Source: Lasioglossum baleicum (taxonomy: Eukaryota > Arthropoda > Insecta > Hymenoptera > Halictidae). From it: 64,000 nt of DNA. Location of the stretch: positions 5,022,001 through 5,086,000 of the forward strand of contig NC_134943.1 in assembly GCF_051020765.1 (NCBI RefSeq). Reading direction: 5' to 3'. The notes under the pieces were generated by a model that did not search any database, was not told the DNA's origin, and worked only from the letters and a program-made list of their open reading frames with translations. Positions 24,981 through 38,205 of this stretch are shown in pieces (within the stretch, counting starts at the first letter, position 1; each line of letters opens with the position of its first letter). Position numbers and translations under genes: made by a program.

Positions 24981-26282
24981 CAGTCCTGGACGATCGATCC
25001 TGCCTGAGGTGATCAGGATGATCATGGGACGCTGGTCGACAACCGGCTCGTTCTCCGGAGAACCAAGAACCAACAACAGGTTCGATAATACAACCGGCAA
25101 CACCTTTCAGAGCCAGCAGATTCGCCGGTGTAGACTCCACGGTGTCCCATTAACTCGCGTTTTTCTGTAAATACGGCATATTTACCGCCTGCTGCGCCTT
25201 TGTCAAGCCGATCGCGAGCCTAATCTTTCCTCTTGAACTCCACAGGGTCTTGTTCAGTTAATCTTTAATTGAAAATCTAGATTTCGCTTCCTTCGTATTG
25301 AAATGCTGACCCTCCATGCTAGCGTTCTTGACCGAGCCAAAGAGATCGGCGAAAAAGACTGACCGACGATACGAAAGTGCCTGGTACTCGAGACGCCAAA
25401 CGCTCAGATTGTTAACTTGATTATTTAGATTTTTAGTTTGTTGACAACGGTTTCATAACGGTGACGCAACCGACGGTAACGGTCAGCGTGATCGTGGCGA
25501 GCTCGATCCCGATCTATGGGGCACCAAGGGTGGAATCGCGACCGAAATCCGCGGAAAAGAAGTTCCTGGATCGAAGACCGAAACCAGGAGAGGAGACACG
25601 CCATTTGAGGTTTTTCACGTTGAGAGAGCGATGGAGTGTCCTGTCGCGAGTGATTCTCTTTTGGAAATTAGAGAAGTGGAAGATCGAAGTATCTGGCGTA
25701 GTTCCTGTGATGTAGATCTTTAGTGGAGGGAACCTGTTAATAGTGGAAGGTTATATGTACTGATAGTAAGTCTTGTGAGGAAACTTATGAAATTTTTCTG
25801 GGATTTTAGAACAGATTTCTGAAGGTTTTAGGTCGGTTTTAGTGACCGTTTGCTATTTGGACTGAAATCATCCCCCAAGTGTTCAGTAGGACAATTCTAT
25901 CCGGTTTAAGAAATTGAGGGAGATGATTGGGGTCGATATTTAAAGAATTCATGTACCTAAAGAAGCTATTTTTGAGCACTCGATTTTTAAATTGGAAACG
26001 TCCTTTAATATCCATCTTTTAGATTCAGTGATAGAAAAAATGTTTTGGGGAAATGTTAGATTTAGAGGTACAAAAGAAATCGTTCTCGAATTTTTGGGGT
26101 GACATAAAAGTTGATACAGTAATTTTATTAAACAGATTGCTTTAATTTTGCGAGACTTTTATGGGTAGTACATATCTTTAATAGTGTAACAGCACACATC
26201 AAGATGAATGCACTTCCTGAAAAAAAACAACATATCAACAGAAAAACAAATATTTTCCCTCTCTTGCATTCATTAAAAATAT

Positions 26283-26430
26283 GTACACTTCCAAACATAT
26301 CAATAATATTGTCTAGTGTCTGAACTATCAAACCTATACACTGTTCCAAACATATAAAAATTGTCGAGTTTGTGAACTATAAAGTATATGTATACACAGT
26401 CCAAACCATATTAAACCAGTCTACATTTCA
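26283..26430. repeat. Three-copy degenerate tandem repeat, period about 53-56 bases
   Basis: Units start near 26285 (ACACTTCCAAACATAT), 26338 (ACACTGTTCCAAACATAT) and 26394 (ACACAGTCCAAACCATAT) and share GTGAACTAT-like middles. The third is partial. Confidence 0.5.
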
Positions 26431-28780
26431 AAGTTTCCTTACCAGACGCAACAGTACATGCGAAAATCCACGCCGAAAGAGGATCACACGCGACACAGGT
26501 CGTCACCAGGTGAAAATACGATTGTACAGCAGAGTAACCTTATCTTTTCGTGACATAAAACTATACTTAATATACCTGACACGTGTAGTACGGCACAACA
26601 CAGGATCTGCGGGGTCGCTTCAACGAAACTATTTATCCTATGGACTTGCACTCCACGGAATCGTTCGGTCCCAAGCAATCTCCAGAGCCTGAACAATCCA
26701 AAAAGGCTTTGTGAACTGGTCCATACCTTGAAGGGAACAGAGTGCAGGGTTCGAACAAGGCCGTGTCCTTGAGTGCAAGCTCCTCGATGTATTATTGTGT
26801 ATCTACGCGTACTCTGCTTCTCGTTTCATCGTGACTCTCCGGGCGTACCTGTACTCAGCATCCTCCGGGATCAAAGGAACTGAAACCATCGACGGAAAGA
26901 GCACGAGAATCGGCAGCACTGATTGTAAATAACTCTCTAACTCTAACTTTCTCTACCTCCCTCTGTCTCGTTCTCTCTCTCGTGTCGATATTAACGAAAC
27001 CCGTGTTTCTCGTTGAATCCTTGTTTTCTGTTCCTAGGCTGAACGTTGCTCGTTCCGTGTTGCAATCTGTAAAACGTATCACTTGTAATCAGGTAGAGAC
27101 TCTATCGAATTGTAGCTCGTATCGTACTGTTTTACCGCGTAAGCAGACACGTTCTTTCGTGATAGGTGTATGATACTGTTGAATTATAGAGGACGATTAC
27201 TCAGAGACGGCGACACCGGTGTTGAAGGGACCGGAAGTCCAGGGAGGACTCGAGTTTCCTTTTTTCTCTAGATGTGTATAGGGTGAAGCAGAATCAGTGA
27301 CACTACTGGATGAAGGGGACGTTGTTGTTTTGCAAAAACACGTGGATAGGGAATTTAAACAATGTTTCTTGCGGTGTATTTTCTCCGAGATCGCTGCTAT
27401 CGAAAGTAGACGATACTAAAATCAGAACACCGTATATAGTCATTTTATCACTGCGAAACACGAGAAAATTATTTTCCACTTGTTCCCATAGCAACCACTC
27501 ATTCACTTACTCCACTAATTTTGTCTCACCCTGGATATAATCTGGTACCGTTGAAAAGCTACAGTAACTACACCATATATTACAACCAGTTTGACCAAGT
27601 CACTACAATCTGCGAAGCCATGCTACTTTCTAGCCGGGTTAAAGACGACCCAGGCGTCGCCGTGGAAATGAATATGAAAAGGATTCGATTCTCCTCGCTC
27701 GCCCGCGTCCCTCAACCGGTAAAACGAAGGGAAATCATGTTTCCCGTGGCACAAGCTAGAGATTACGTTGTACCTACATACCATATCGAAGTTAAAGCTA
27801 GCCGTAAGGCATATCGTCGTATACATCAGAGCGGATCAGCTCGTTATTGTTACCGAACAGTACCGATCGCGTAATGTCTGCCGAAGTGAACACACTTCGG
27901 GTCAGAGCTACTTTTTTCGAGGACACCTTCCACCGAAACTGAGTAGATAAATATAATAAACGTAACCGTAGTGTTAGCGTACTTGTCGCGACTCATATCT
28001 GGAGTCGTTTGCTTTCAAAGTGGCAACAAGCCAACAAGATAAAGAACAGAATACGTGCGTTATAGAAATCGTTAGACTCGCAGACACTTTTAAAGCGAAC
28101 GACTCGCCTGCATTCGTTTCCGACGGACACACCGTCTACGAAAAATCATGGATCAATCCTCATTGCCTTACGAAAGCATGTGCACGCGCCACGAGGCTGG
28201 AAATAGGTGTCGAATCAATCATGTAGATCGCCGTTAGGGCATGAACGTTTCGGAATTGGTCCGTTGTTACACTTTTGTTACTCGTCGTATTGTTAGCTAC
28301 TGCTGTTAGCTTCTCGCTGTTTCGAGAGCTTCTAGCTCAGGCATGGTCACGGATTGCCCTGCGGGGCACTGGTTTGGCTCTGGGGATCATCTATTTTGCC
28401 TCAAGTTACCCGACAAATAGCAAAGAACCATGGATAATGACAACTACATCGAAGATCGAACTTGTACCAATAGTATCTCGAATAAATCTGAATCTGCAAG
28501 ACTCAAGTATTCTTCTTGTACACCTGACAGCTCTCTGGAACAAAAATACTGTACCCATGCCTGATCTAGACAACCAACCTGCGATCGACATTTCCGTTCT
28601 AGCCTAGTAAGGGTTTGCAAAGGTTTGCCTCTAGATCATTTGTGAAGGGAGCCGGTGAAAGGCGTGCTCGAAATAATAAACGGAATGAGATCTGAAGAGA
28701 TTTGTTTTTCACGTTCTTCGACGCAAGCTCGTGGGGGATCAATGACAAACTCCTCGAACATCCGGGCACGATGATTACTA

Positions 28781-28982
28781 GATTGCGGATTTTATGCATT
28801 TATGACACAAATGAGTATAACTGCAGTTTAAAACAGGAATAATATTAAAATAATTGAAGAGTACATATCAGTATATTTTCGATCTACTGAAATTATTAAA
28901 AGATGATAGCCACTCCTATGTGACCCCTGTTTGTTGCAGTTAATACAGAAAACACTTTTATTTTGCCTAAAAATCCGCAGTC
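28781..28982. mobile_element. Mariner-type MITE, GACTGCGGATTTT family
   Basis: Inverted ends read GATTGCGGATTTTATGC (left) and, on the other strand, GACTGCGGATTTTTAGGC (right), flanked by TA on both sides, the target duplication of Tc1/mariner elements. It is 202 bases and non-coding. Related short elements lie at 34932, 35685 and 39190. Confidence 0.7.
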
Positions 28983-30488
28983 TAACAATTAACGTCACTG
29001 GACAACGCTTCGACGACGTTCACACGAAGTCTTCCCAAACACGTAGACACGAACTAGCGAACTATTTTTTCGGATTCTGGTTTGGCGAGGTAAAAAGGTA
29101 GTGGAACAATTGTGCGCAGACAACGCGTCAGAATCGACGAAGGAATAACGTTGACGGACTGACAACTACGTTGTAACGATTGCAACGTTGTGACTGACTT
29201 ACAACCACGGTGTTACAATTCGCGAGCTAGTATCGGGCATCCCTGCTATACTGTCTCCAGTTCGATCGCGATCTATCACTCCGCGCAGCATACTTTCCGA
29301 GCATACTTTTCACCCAGGACCTACAAAAAACAACACACGTACACGTGTTTTTTTAAGGACACACACAAAACGCGAAAACGACAGAAGACACCACCGGCAA
29401 ACTCGATACATATCATATAGGAGTTAAGTGGATGCAGAAGGGAGAAGATCGATATTGCGTTCAGAAGGGAAAAGCGTTTCGCATGTGGTCTAAGACTGAC
29501 AGAGAAAATCGTCTGTTCCGAGTTGTTATACGCAGTTACTCAAAATTTCCACAAGGGAATTCATTCTTCCTTGAGACGTTAGAATGTTTAATAACGTTCA
29601 AGCAATAAAAGAGCTATGGACCTTCTTTGGATGAAGGCAGATCTGAGTGGTGTTTAAATTCTTAATGTGTGTGTGTGTGTGTGGGAAATTTCGGAAAGCG
29701 TAATCGTCGATGACACAAGAGTTCAATGAATTCGAGGTCTGACGAGGGACTCACGTGCGAAGCGCGATAACGACGGCTGTACTATAGGTATAGCGCTATT
29801 AATAGATGATTATCAGAAGAAGAGTAATATACAGTAACGATGTAATTAATATACAGTTTGAAAAAAACAAGTTTTGATTTTTCTGTCCCTTATCCATTGG
29901 ACTACGGTTTAATATATTCTCATACAGTATTGAATCTGCTACATGCAGTTATATTGCATTCGGATGCGGTGGGTCATGCAGATCTTTAGTAACTTTTAAT
30001 TATTTTAGTATCCTGCTACAATCACGCTTAGCCTCGCAATAAACGATTATAACAATGACTTATTATCAAATAAGAGATTTTAATGGATACAGTCCTCGGC
30101 ATTCAGAAATGCTACTGTTAAACTTTCCAAGACTGAGGTAAAACGTCCTCGGGAAATTTTTACAAAAATTATTCAAACATTTGCTTCCACATAAAACTGT
30201 TTATAGAATACTTAGATCTGCCGAGATAATACCGACTAAAGCCTAAAAACACGAAATTATTTAAAAATAAAGTTTCTAAACAAAACTTATTATCATTTTT
30301 TATGATATACATTACAAAATTTTTTATTGAACACAGTTTACCTACTGGTGGTTACTTTATACTGTTCAAACGATCGATCATTAAATACTAACAATTGTCT
30401 AACAGCCATAACAACTTTATTCCAATCAGTTAACTGTTTCGACCTCTTTGGGAAATGCGTGTCTAAATTGCGTCGCACAAATTAAGGG

Positions 30489-30645
30489 ATGTCGAGTATA
30501 CTCGTGAAACACAAGGTATGTGTAATATGGAATTAAATTATAATGGAATGACTTTTATTTTTTTATTTCATTAGTCACATTCATTTATCTACTTAAATTA
30601 ACACAAAATTTTGCACTTTTTTCATGACGAGTATACTCGTCAAAA
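30489..30645. repeat. Short element with paired GACGAGTATACTCGTC palindromes
   Basis: CGAGTATACTCG occurs at about 30493 and again within GACGAGTATACTCGTC at 30626-30641, separated by about 120 AT-rich bases. Each end is itself palindromic. It is possibly a tiny MITE with palindromic termini. Confidence 0.4.
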
Positions 30646-33600
30646 ACAGTTCTTTTAAATATAGCTTACTATACATAGAAGACCAGTGTTCATCTCAAAC
30701 AAGCAGGTACAAAAACATGTAAAAAAAAGTTAATATTACAGATTTAAATAAATCTACTTATGAAATTGTTAATAGAGAGTGTCCTAGTCGAAGTTAAAAG
30801 AAACCTACATCGTTAAGTTTACAGCACCTAAAGTATTGAGTCTGTGAACTTAAACATAAAAAATGCTGCCGTAACACGATGTTTCATTAAAAAAGAAAAG
30901 AAAACAATTGTATCATGCTTGGACACGATCAGTCTTGCAAAGTTCAACTACGGTCTCGCGAAAGCGTGGAAATGATCGGTGGAAACAGAGGTGACGATCT
31001 CTCGCGAGATAAACGGTGAACAATACGCTTGTGGTAAATAAAGGTTTATTATTCGTCATTCTTTCCTCTATCGTATTTACTTAATTTCTGCTCGGACAGA
31101 AGTTACAACTAGAGGCACTAGTCAAGCTTAAACTCTAGCTGACTACGAAGTTCGTATTATGCTCGATGTTCACTATGACTATGGGCTCTCCCCGGCGCGA
31201 CGAGACCCCCGGGGCGGCAAAAATCGAAAAAACGGTGTAAAGTCGAAGTAGACTATAACTAGCGTGTTTCTTGTTTAATTACCTTAACCTCGTTTAAACT
31301 AAGTAATATTTGCTCACTCCAGGTTTTTGATCACTGAGACCATTAAGTGGTTCCGCTATAATCGGTTATGCCCGAATTACCTCGGCGGTGTTTATCCTCT
31401 TTATGTAATTATGCGTGTGTCTCTGTGTATCTGTAGATCTCTCTTTTTCTTTTTCTCACTGTACTGTGATATTTAGTCGTAACAATTATGTAATATAGAA
31501 ACTGTGTATGTGCATGGGTCTTTGTGTATATATATATGTATGTGTGTGTGTGTAGATGTGTCTTTTGTATCGAACCTGTGTACTTTTGGGACACGGCGTG
31601 GACACGGAGAGACTGATTACGGAAGAGAAAAAACCGCGGCCTCCGGCGCGTCCCCTTATCCTCTACTCGAATAAAAACGCTATTCCCTAAGAATGTAAAA
31701 TACTGACTCAATCCGCCGTCATCGATTCAGCGACCGTACTCGTGAAAAAACGTTTAATATGCGTCCTCCGGGCCCGAATCACCTGGCAAAATCTGCTACC
31801 TCGTTTTTTGATCTTTCTCCGCGCCATCGCTTCCGAAACGAACTCTGTGAAAGTAACCAGAGTACAGATACTCTACTTCTGCTGTCATTTCTGTGGGTGT
31901 TTCATCGTCGTTTTGCAGAGACCATGTACAATGTACGACATTGTTATCGCGAAGACACAAGAAACATGCGGCGAGAGAACGATGGTGGTTAGAAAACTCT
32001 GGCGTCGTTCTGTTATTTCTGGCTAGGTTAATGAGGGACTAAGGAAAGTTAAATGGTTAATATATGGCACGCAACGTTAATACTAACATTCATTGGGTAC
32101 AGAGAAAACAAGCGAACACAAGCATCTCATCATTTTAGTCTTGCGGAAACCCATTGACGTTGTTGCGTTATTTGGTTTACATTTCTCGTTCCTCCATGTT
32201 GGCACGTGATTCCTGCCCACTCTTTTCTATTACTCTCCTCTCTTTCTTTCCTTTTTGTCTTTTCTTCTCGCTTGAGCTTCTAAAGTATTATGGTTAATCG
32301 AGTTAAACTAGTAAAAGTAAAGCTTCAGGTAACTAAAGAGATCAGGTAGACGAAACGAAGAACGCCCAAGAGATTTGTACTAAACTTAATATCGAGGAGT
32401 CGCGCTAACCGACTGACAACACTTCTAGAAAGAAGTAGTTCTCTAATAATACGTGTGTGGATATAATACTTGTTCTTCACTGAGCTTTTTCGACGGCGCG
32501 AATCTTCTTCCTTTCTCTCTCTCTCTATCTTCCTTTCTCGCTTTCCTTCGCGCGCAGCCGTCGAGTTTCTCACGCAAAACTGGACCGACACCGGGCAGTG
32601 TGTCACTACGGCAGAATCGCACGAATTTGTATATAAGAACTGGCACAGTGAGGCAATGATCTTAGGATTCTCTAAACTAGTAACCGTAACGTACTTATTA
32701 ATTTACTTATTGACTCGTATAATACAATCACGCACGCTCTCCGTTCGATCCTAAACCATTCACCCTATATATATTTCTCATTTGTTCCCTATATGAAAAC
32801 TCAGCGGTGACAACATCGAACTGTCGAGGGCCGATTCGTTGTCGACGAGGGCGAAACGAAATTGCGTACGAAACAATACCCTGCACACCGCTCCTCCCAC
32901 CCTCACCCAAAAAACATTATACCTAAACTGTAACGTATTTCTTTGGCGAGCGTTCCTCAAACGACTAGTTTCACTGGAGAACCGGTTGCTATCGAAGAGG
33001 TTGCAATCATAAGGCACCTCCACTTCACAACAATTTTTGCTTTTATAAATGCTCTGTCTGCTTATAAATGTTATGCTGATGTTAGTACGTAGATTTAAAA
33101 CGAGATCATCTCTTGGCTGAGATTTTAAATAAATAATGCTACAATGTATGCAATTTAACTATTGAAGCTGCTTACTTTCTGTACCAAAGTAGCAAAAAGT
33201 AGGAATCATTCGAGAATATATGTATGTCATCATTGATCATTATTATTACCCCTAGCTACTAACCCTAACATAAAATTGAACAAATACAATAGAAGAACGG
33301 TTCAAGAAAATATTACATGGTCTTGTCTTGTCCCTAAATAGGAAACCATGTTCATTGCTATGTAATACAAATATTTAAACATTTTCACACCACAAATGTG
33401 ATCTACGATAAATATACATATGGATGATAGATAGTACGTATAATGGATAATATTAACTAGAGAAATATAAATATGGTAATGACACAAAGAAAGTGTTGAA
33501 TAGCATTAAATATGAATGTTTATTAAAACTCTTTTTTAGATCGAAAGGTCAGGCGCGTTTCGAAATGGAACAAATTGTGTAAAAAAAAGTGGAGCTACCT

Positions 33601-34517
33601 CGTCATTGCTACAAAACCCTTCAATGATTAATAGCGAGACAAGAATATATATATCCGTGACGCCGACAAGGAATCGATTCCTGTTCCGTTTTGTCGACAT
33701 CCGCAACGAAGTATGTAATTTACTTGCACGTCGACAATTTCTCTACACTCGGTCACAGCCTTCGGGGATGTAACGTGATGCATGTTATTATCACTGTTTA
33801 TATACCTATAACGCCTAAGAAAAAAATACTGCAGGCACGAGTAAAATCTCGGGATTTGCCCCTCCCCCCATCTCGAATGTTTTCCTTTTTTTCCGTATTT
33901 CTTTTCTCCATTTTAGTCTCTCTCCCTCGTTTGCGTTCGAGTGACTACAAATGAATAGAGAAGTGTGTCGTGAGAACTACGGACGAGGGTGTGTACTCTC
34001 TTCGTCGTTCTCGTGTCGAGACACTTTTGGAAAAAAGAGAAGACTGACGGTACGGATATGTGCACAATCGTTTGCTTCGTGAAAACTGATACCTCGGATA
34101 CGTTTTGACAACGTAAAATTCTTTTGTTCACTACGTGAAACCCTCTCTCTCTCACTATCTTTTTTTCTGAGTCTCATTCTGTCTGGTCTGTGTCTTCTAC
34201 TACCAGTCTATAAAGTCTGCCGAAATTGACGTTACGCTAAAACGATGTAAGATTAAAATTCGAAGTATCGAAACGTGCCGCGTATGATAAACCCTATTAT
34301 TTAAACTGAGCAACTATCGAATAGTAAAACCTCCGACGGCTCGAAGACCAAAAATGATTACATGATTCGTATCCCTTGCTCTCTCACACATCCTACCCTC
34401 TCTCCCTATCTTTCTTTCTATTTCTCTATCTCTCCCTCTCTTTCTCTCTCGTGTACTCTTTCCTCCCCTTTTGCCTTTGATCGTCCCTTTTCTCCGATAC
34501 ATGCACACTCTGAAGAG

Positions 34518-34552
34518 ACATATTGTATGTATATAATCTACATACAATATGT
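34518..34552. other. Perfect 14-bp hairpin, probably in the Adar 3' untranslated region
   Basis: ACATATTGTATGTA at 34518-34531 and its exact complement at 34539-34552 enclose a 7-base loop. It lies about 200 bases beyond the Adar stop on the transcribed side, so it would be in the mRNA if the 3' untranslated region reaches that far. Confidence 0.5.
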
Positions 34553-34752
34553 ATGTATAAAATATATATATCACCCAACGCAAAGTGAAAGGTGAGTCAC
34601 GCGTGAGATCCTACGATTTATGCTTTACTGATGCCGCATTCTGCCATATTATAACACGCTGAACGAGCGATCTAGTTTGCAGTAGGAACCACATAATCTG
34701 TCACACGAAAATCCGTATCATTAGTCGCCGGTTTGTCGTTACTCTGATTTAG

Positions 34753-37700
34753 TCAGATATCGACCTCGAACATGTCTTGTTCGATCGGCTTTTTAACCCA
34801 ACTTCCAAGATGTGCCTTTACGAAAGCCTCCTTCAACTGATGCTTGGCAAGCTGTCGCACAAGAAAAACGGTAAGAGAACAATGACGAACCACCGACTCG
34901 TGACCGCGCTCGGCCACATATGTATCATCATCTAGACTGCGAATCTTTATGCAAAAAATCTTTCCTGCTCTCTAAGACTATGTAAAAAAAGATAAATTCG
35001 CAGTCTAGTCATCACAAAGTGGTACTCACCGAGTAATTCTGCACTGAGGACTTCGCGTCGAGGTAGTGACGGCACTGATTCTGATCAGCGTCATCGATAG
35101 TGTCGAGTTTACCTAGCAGATTGTAAAACCGTCTGAACAATCCCTGCTTCGATATTCTGGATGGCTTGCCGAGCTCGTCTTTTCCCGTGGTGCAGTTTAT
35201 CACCTCAGCGTCCGCCTGACCTGAGGGGCGCATGAAATATTTACAGTGAGATTCTTAATTGGACCCACCTGCCGACCTTACGTACCGATAGTCCAATTTA
35301 CACTGTAGTTAGGCGCTTTCCCTGGCTGCCTAACTTCCGAGGATGTAATGAGGCTCATTAGAGGCTTGTTAAGCCTGTACGGCGGCGGCAGACCCTGAAT
35401 CGTGTTTTCAATACGTCCGCAGACCGCTCTGTACATGTGGCTTGGGTTCAATAGACTGCCTAAAACGATGCTGTGGAAGTAAATTGGCTCGATGAAGTGG
35501 CTTAGAAGTGCACCTTGCACACCAAGTACGTTCCATCGAGCTATTTTGTCCGAGCACGACATCGTCAGCAGTCTTTGGCCCTGGAGGTTCAAACAAACGA
35601 TTTGTATTAGTGCTGTAAAACCGCCAATATTTCCGCTTCTTATTACACCAAGTATCCCTGACTGCTCAGATATTCCTATCAATAGACTGTGGATTTTATG
35701 CATTTATACCAAAGATCGGTGGGTATAATTTCAAATGATAAAAATATGATTTTTATTTTGCATAAAGATCCGCGGATTACTTATCGAGAGCCACCAAACG
35801 ATCTGCTTTTGCTTATCGATTCAATCCTATCTAATCGAACTGTACATAGGTATTACTCGTATGGGATGATCTGACGATCGTCTGCTCGTCCGGCTGGTTG
35901 TCATTACGAGCCGACGATCGATGTGTTATTAACAACCGAAATTCGTTTTGTAATCAACATTCGGTAGCGAGCGTAAGAATGTAACAAACCGTTAAAACCG
36001 TTAATCCCTGATTAAACAAACATCCGAACAATCAGAAATTCTAGATGCAACTGGAAGATCGAACTTCATTTACAGCCCTAGTACACTTTTCATGTACAGC
36101 TCGCATGTGCAGTCCTCGATCGAGTGCTTACCATAAGAACACCGTCCCACGTCTGTATACCCTCGCTGCTTTTCACGGGTATCGTCCCCTCTCCGGACTC
36201 AATCTTGGTCCGCAATTGTCCTCTAGCTCTCCGATTAGGATGTTTGTCTACAGACTCGTTCTCCTCATGTGGAGAAAATATTCTAGCGTCGCCGCACGGG
36301 GCGGTGTTGATGTATAAATGAAACTGGATGCCCTGTTTCAGTTTGAAACCCTTCTTTGCGGGTTCTAGGATGGACTCTATGATTCTCTCTTCTGTGTGAA
36401 GCTCCAGCTGCTTGTACAAGTACTCGCACAGACACCTCCGTGCCACCACCTCTGCGTGGCAGTCATTCAGAGCACCTCCGCTGACACTCAAGTGCTCTCC
36501 GGATACGCATTTGGTACCTTTTCGTTTGAAAGAAGCGGGACAATGGTTTATGTAGCTAGGTCCTTTGTAAAGGTGCAAATACACTAGCAAGTAATTTGCA
36601 ACATTTCTTGTTAACATTACCTTAAACTTGTTTACTCCCCTTACACCTGTGCTGTCCCGAGTCTCCTCAGACACGGACATACTTCTGCAAGTTACTCTTA
36701 CAAGAAATGTCACAAGTAATTTGCCAGTGTATTCGCACTCTTACTTGCTAGTATATCGGCACCTTTAGACTGTGTTGTAGAAGAAGAATCTTACCAGTCG
36801 TCACGCAAATGAGCTCGGCGTCCGAGCCCTTGGTCTGTACGATGCCGGCCAAGACCTTGCGGCGAGCATGTTGCGGTTTGGACTGTATGAGTTCGCTGAA
36901 CTTCTGATTTACCATTTTCCCGATTTTGTCGGCCAGCATCTGCGGTAGCTGCATCTGGTCTTGCCAGTGACCGCTGCTTGAGAAGTTCGGCAGAACGCGA
37001 ACAGGAAGCGGTATGCAGAACGAGGAACTGTGGACGTTCCTCAATTTGGCCAATGCTGCCTTGCTCGCCGCAGCTTTCGCCAGTTTTTTACTCGGCCCGG
37101 TGCCCTCGAAGATCTCACCGTCGATGGTCACCGATATCGTGAACTTTGCATAACTCTCCCCATTGTCGGATACGCATTTGTAGACGACGCCTGGGTACAG
37201 TTCGTTGATGAGCGCCACGGGTCCTTTCTCTAGAAACTTGTTTGGGCTCTTCGGTTCCTGTGTCAATGTTTTAAAAGCATTTACTAAGTGATTGTCACGC
37301 TCTGTGACGTCGCTCGTGAAGTCAGGCTCCAGAGGCATGGAGGGCTGGCAGGTGTTGATCGCTTGGTGTACCTCCGGCGTATTCCTAAACTGAACGATGT
37401 TCCTCAGAGCCAACTCTGCTGCTGCGTGCTTGGCCATCTTTTTGGTGCGTCCTTTCCCTTCGTAGGTCTGTCCATCTATCTGTACCGCGATTGTGAAAAT
37501 GGGAGCATGCGTGGGGCCGGTCTGATCCACTACCTTGTACATGGCTCCGGTCTTCAACTCGTTTAAAGCACATACTGCGTTTTTGGGCTGTGGATTCTTG
37601 TGCCGTTTCTTTGGACTGATGGTACCTGGAAAAATAGGAAATATACAAAATCAAGTTACACAATCTGTATTACATTTCCTTTAGCAACAAAAATCTACAA

Positions 37701-38205
37701 CTTGGAATACTTCTAAGGTGATCCGTGTTCAGTTGTTTTCTATCGGAAAGTACACAGTTCGTGTACATACATGCAGGACAACTAAGGGTCTGTCTAGAGG
37801 GTTGTAAGGTATAGTGCAACCAGCGACTGACCTTCGGGTTCAGAGTCAGCGGGCCTCTTCAGTATGGGCCTTGAGATATTTGGTTGCTCCATCTGTGAAT
37901 AGGGCATCGAGCTACGGTTAATAACGCTCGAGGGGGACGAGTATCCGTTCCATAATTAACAACAATTAATGAAAAAGTGCTCACCCCCGTCATGTGTGAC
38001 TCCTGCGACCGATCCGCCGGGAACGGTATCGCGTTCGTATCGACGATGGACGGGTTGTACCCTAAACAACAAGAGAGACACGAGGTTCGGAATGGGGGCC
38101 GCATAGAGGCAACTCGACGATGAATTAAAGAATACACTGTACGGATCTCATACTTGTCTCCGTGGTTCCCTTGTCATTATTCAGCATTGCCAGGCCGTTC
38201 GACAT
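34753..38205 (-). CDS. Adar: Double-stranded RNA-specific adenosine deaminase (A-to-I editing enzyme)
   Basis: ADAR converts adenosine to inosine in double-stranded pre-mRNA in the nucleus, recoding neuronal transcripts in insects. Coding exons in transcript order are 38205-38154, 38061-37985, 37892-37832, 37625-36795, 36517-36132, 35580-35286, 35220-35030 and 34851-34753, giving 663 residues with every phase consistent. That is close to the fly enzyme's length. A basic PKKRHK (residues 68-73) could be a nuclear signal. Double-stranded-RNA-binding domains lie at about 80-147 and 198-258, each with the KKxAK helix. The deaminase domain spans about 341-663, with zinc and catalytic residues in NDCHAEV (His361, Glu363), APCGD (Cys415) and SCSDK (Cys478). 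The first three coding exons are tiny, as in other insect Adar genes, and may be alternatively spliced. The start is the ATG in exon 1 followed by SNGLAML. Introns 4, 5 and 7 each contain a foldback element. I am confident of the identity. Confidence 0.95.
34932..35008. mobile_element. 77-base foldback MITE in the last Adar intron
   Basis: CTAGACTGCGAAT at 34932 is exactly complemented by ATTCGCAGTCTAG ending at 35008; internal TTTATGC and AAAAAGAT stretches extend the pairing with mismatches. The GACTGCG ends and flanking TA match the 28781 family. It sits between coding exons 7 and 8. Confidence 0.7.
35685..35777. mobile_element. 93-base MITE in an Adar intron
   Basis: The left end is GACTGTGGATTTTATGCATT. 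The right end reads ATCCGCGGATCTTTATGC on the other strand. Both are flanked by TA. It belongs to the same family as the elements at 28781 and 34932 and sits between coding exons 5 and 6. Confidence 0.7.
36568..36767. mobile_element. 200-base foldback element filling most of an Adar intron
   Basis: TAAAGGTGC at 36568 is complemented by GCACCTTTA at the far end. The arms share CTAGCAAGTAA, AATACACT and ACATTTCTTGT segments over about 60-80 bases. The intron between the RNA-binding exon and the first deaminase exon is 277 bases, so the element makes up over two thirds of it. Confidence 0.75.

Larger units (their letters stand above)
24981..34752. other. Long gene-poor region between two convergent genes
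   Basis: The left side should hold the 3' untranslated region of the MFSD6-like gene and the right side that of Adar, which converge here. Pyrimidine-rich, TG and TA microsatellite patches are frequent (31430-31560, 32510-32540, 34380-34460). No reading frame resembles a protein I know, and no RNA gene is apparent. Two small repeat elements are listed separately. Confidence 0.4.

Noticed and set aside
26740..26765. GGTTCGAAC-like B box of a tRNA
   Set aside because: No matching A box, acceptor stem or cloverleaf can be built around it.
36090..36713. A longer minus-strand frame extending the Adar deaminase exon upstream
   Set aside because: The extension reads through the foldback element; a splice acceptor ending at 36518 restores the exact ADAR sequence and phase from exon 4.
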